A stretch of DNA of 6,515 nt from Paracoccaceae bacterium (GTDB taxonomy: Bacteria > Pseudomonadota > Alphaproteobacteria > Rhodobacterales > Rhodobacteraceae), in contig DAOUPC010000168.1 in NCBI GenBank assembly GCA_030626365.1, positions 1 through 6,515 on the forward strand, written 5' to 3'. The notes under the pieces were generated by a model that did no database searches, was not told where the DNA came from, and saw only the letters and a list, made by a program, of their open reading frames with translations. Numbering within the stretch: the stretch's first letter is position 1; each line of letters opens with the position of its first letter. The translations under genes were made by a program, and so were the position numbers. Below, piece after piece: positions 5,784 through 6,515 of this stretch.

Positions 5784-6515
5784 ATGATACAGCCGGGTAA
5801 AGTTTTTCTGATCGGCGCCGGTCCCGGAGATCCGGAACTGATGACCCTGCGCGCCGTGCGTATGCTGAGCGAGGCCGATGTGGTTGTTTATGACCGCCTG
5901 GTATCTGACGACATTCTGGCCCTGTCCCCCAAAGGGGCGCGTATGATCCCCGTGGGCAAGGCCCCCAAACACCATTCCGTACCTCAGGACGGGATCAACG
6001 ACATTCTTCTGACCGAGGCCCGCGCCGGCCATATCGTGGCCCGCCTAAAGGGGGGTGATCCGCTTATCTTCGGGCGTGGCTCGGAAGAGGCCGCGTATCT
6101 GGCGGCGCATGGCATCACCAGCGAATACGCCCCCGGCATTACCGCCGCCCAGGGGGCCTCGTGCATGACCGGCGTGCCGCTGACCCACCGCGGACTGGCC
6201 ACGGGCGTGCAATATGTTACCGGCCACCGACAGGCGGGCACGGTGCTTGACCTTGACTGGAAACGTCTGGCCGACCCCGATACCACGCTGGTGGTCTATA
6301 TGGGCGTGGCCAACATTGGCCAGATCGCCATGGGTCTGATGACCGAAGGCCTGTCCGATCAGACCCCGGTCATGGCCGTGGCGCAGGTCACCACCCGCAA
6401 CGAAAAGCGTCTTGTTTCGCAGTTGGGCAAAATCGCGCATGATATCCGCGATGCCGACATGCAGGCCCCGGTTCTGTTCATCATCGGCAAGGTCGTATCG
6501 CTTTATTCCGAAATG
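5784..6515 (+). CDS. nirE: NirE, uroporphyrinogen-III C-methyltransferase (3' end cut)
   Basis: NirE uses S-adenosylmethionine to methylate uroporphyrinogen III at C-2 and C-7, giving precorrin-2. This is the entry step to the heme d1 of NirS and takes place in the cytoplasm. The 244 residues present show the full set of SUMT signatures: GAGPGDPEL near 11-19, YDRLVS at 36-41, RLKGGDPLIFGRG at 87-99, PGITAA at 117-122, GVPLTHRG at 130-137 and VVYMG at 170-174. Family members are about 250-290 residues long, so only a short C-terminal piece is missing. It is a lone SUMT domain; no fused CysG dehydrogenase domain precedes it. By sequence alone it could be a cobA-type gene for cobalamin or siroheme. 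The position directly after nirS, as in the Paracoccus nirSECFDLGHJN order, makes nirE much more likely. It is separated from nirS by 112 bases with a terminator-like hairpin, and is probably expressed by read-through. Confidence 0.93.
   Translation, partial: MIQPGKVFLIGAGPGDPELMTLRAVRMLSEADVVVYDRLVSDDILALSPKGARMIPVGKAPKHHSVPQDGINDILLTEARAGHIVARLKGGDPLIFGRGSEEAAYLAAHGITSEYAPGITAAQGASCMTGVPLTHRGLATGVQYVTGHRQAGTVLDLDWKRLADPDTTLVVYMGVANIGQIAMGLMTEGLSDQTPVMAVAQVTTRNEKRLVSQLGKIAHDIRDADMQAPVLFIIGKVVSLYSEM

Noticed and set aside
1..6515. A wholly new multi-gene system, mobile element or CRISPR array
   Set aside because: Every coding region is a recognised denitrification gene; there are no transposase genes, terminal repeats, or spaced direct repeats.

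Overview
The window holds the junction of the nitric oxide reductase (nor) and cytochrome cd1 nitrite reductase (nir) gene clusters of a denitrifying bacterium. The high GC content, the close resemblance of the predicted NirS to the Paracoccus cd1 enzyme (compared from memory), and the placement of a nirI gene between nor and nir all point to an alphaproteobacterium of the Rhodobacterales (Paracoccus/Roseobacter relatives). Genus and species cannot be decided from the window alone.

Layout, left to right. The first 1029 bases are the 5' three quarters of norB on the minus strand, running off the left edge. norC lies just upstream (1043-1495, minus), and the norB Shine-Dalgarno overlaps the norC stop. 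A 225-base gap (1496-1720) carries the nor promoter, with an FNR/NNR-type box at 1560-1573. nirI (1721-3805, minus) encodes a NosR/NirI-family membrane flavo-iron-sulfur protein. A 111-base divergent promoter region (3806-3916) carries one FNR/NNR-type box at 3841-3854. nirS (3917-5671, plus) is complete. A strong 12-bp hairpin follows nirS, and then nirE (5784 to the right edge, plus) starts the heme d1 biosynthesis genes and is cut near its 3' end.

How the genes work together. NirS reduces nitrite to NO in the periplasm. NorCB in the inner membrane reduces the toxic NO to N2O. NirE methylates uroporphyrinogen III, the first committed step towards the heme d1 cofactor of NirS. NirI is needed in Paracoccus for nir transcription and probably passes electrons through FMN and iron-sulfur clusters. 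The nor and nir promoters carry almost the same operator (17 of 18 bases identical). Both sit at nearly the same distance from norC and nirS, so an NO-sensing Crp/Fnr regulator (NNR/NnrR/Dnr type) very probably induces producer and consumer of NO together.

I saw no mobile element, CRISPR array, tRNA or rRNA. This is a known type of system. The points worth a second look are regulatory and architectural: the twin operators, a probably near-leaderless nirI, the absence of nirX, a terminator-like hairpin separating nirS from nirE, and conserved Paracoccus-type heme-switch residues in NirS.
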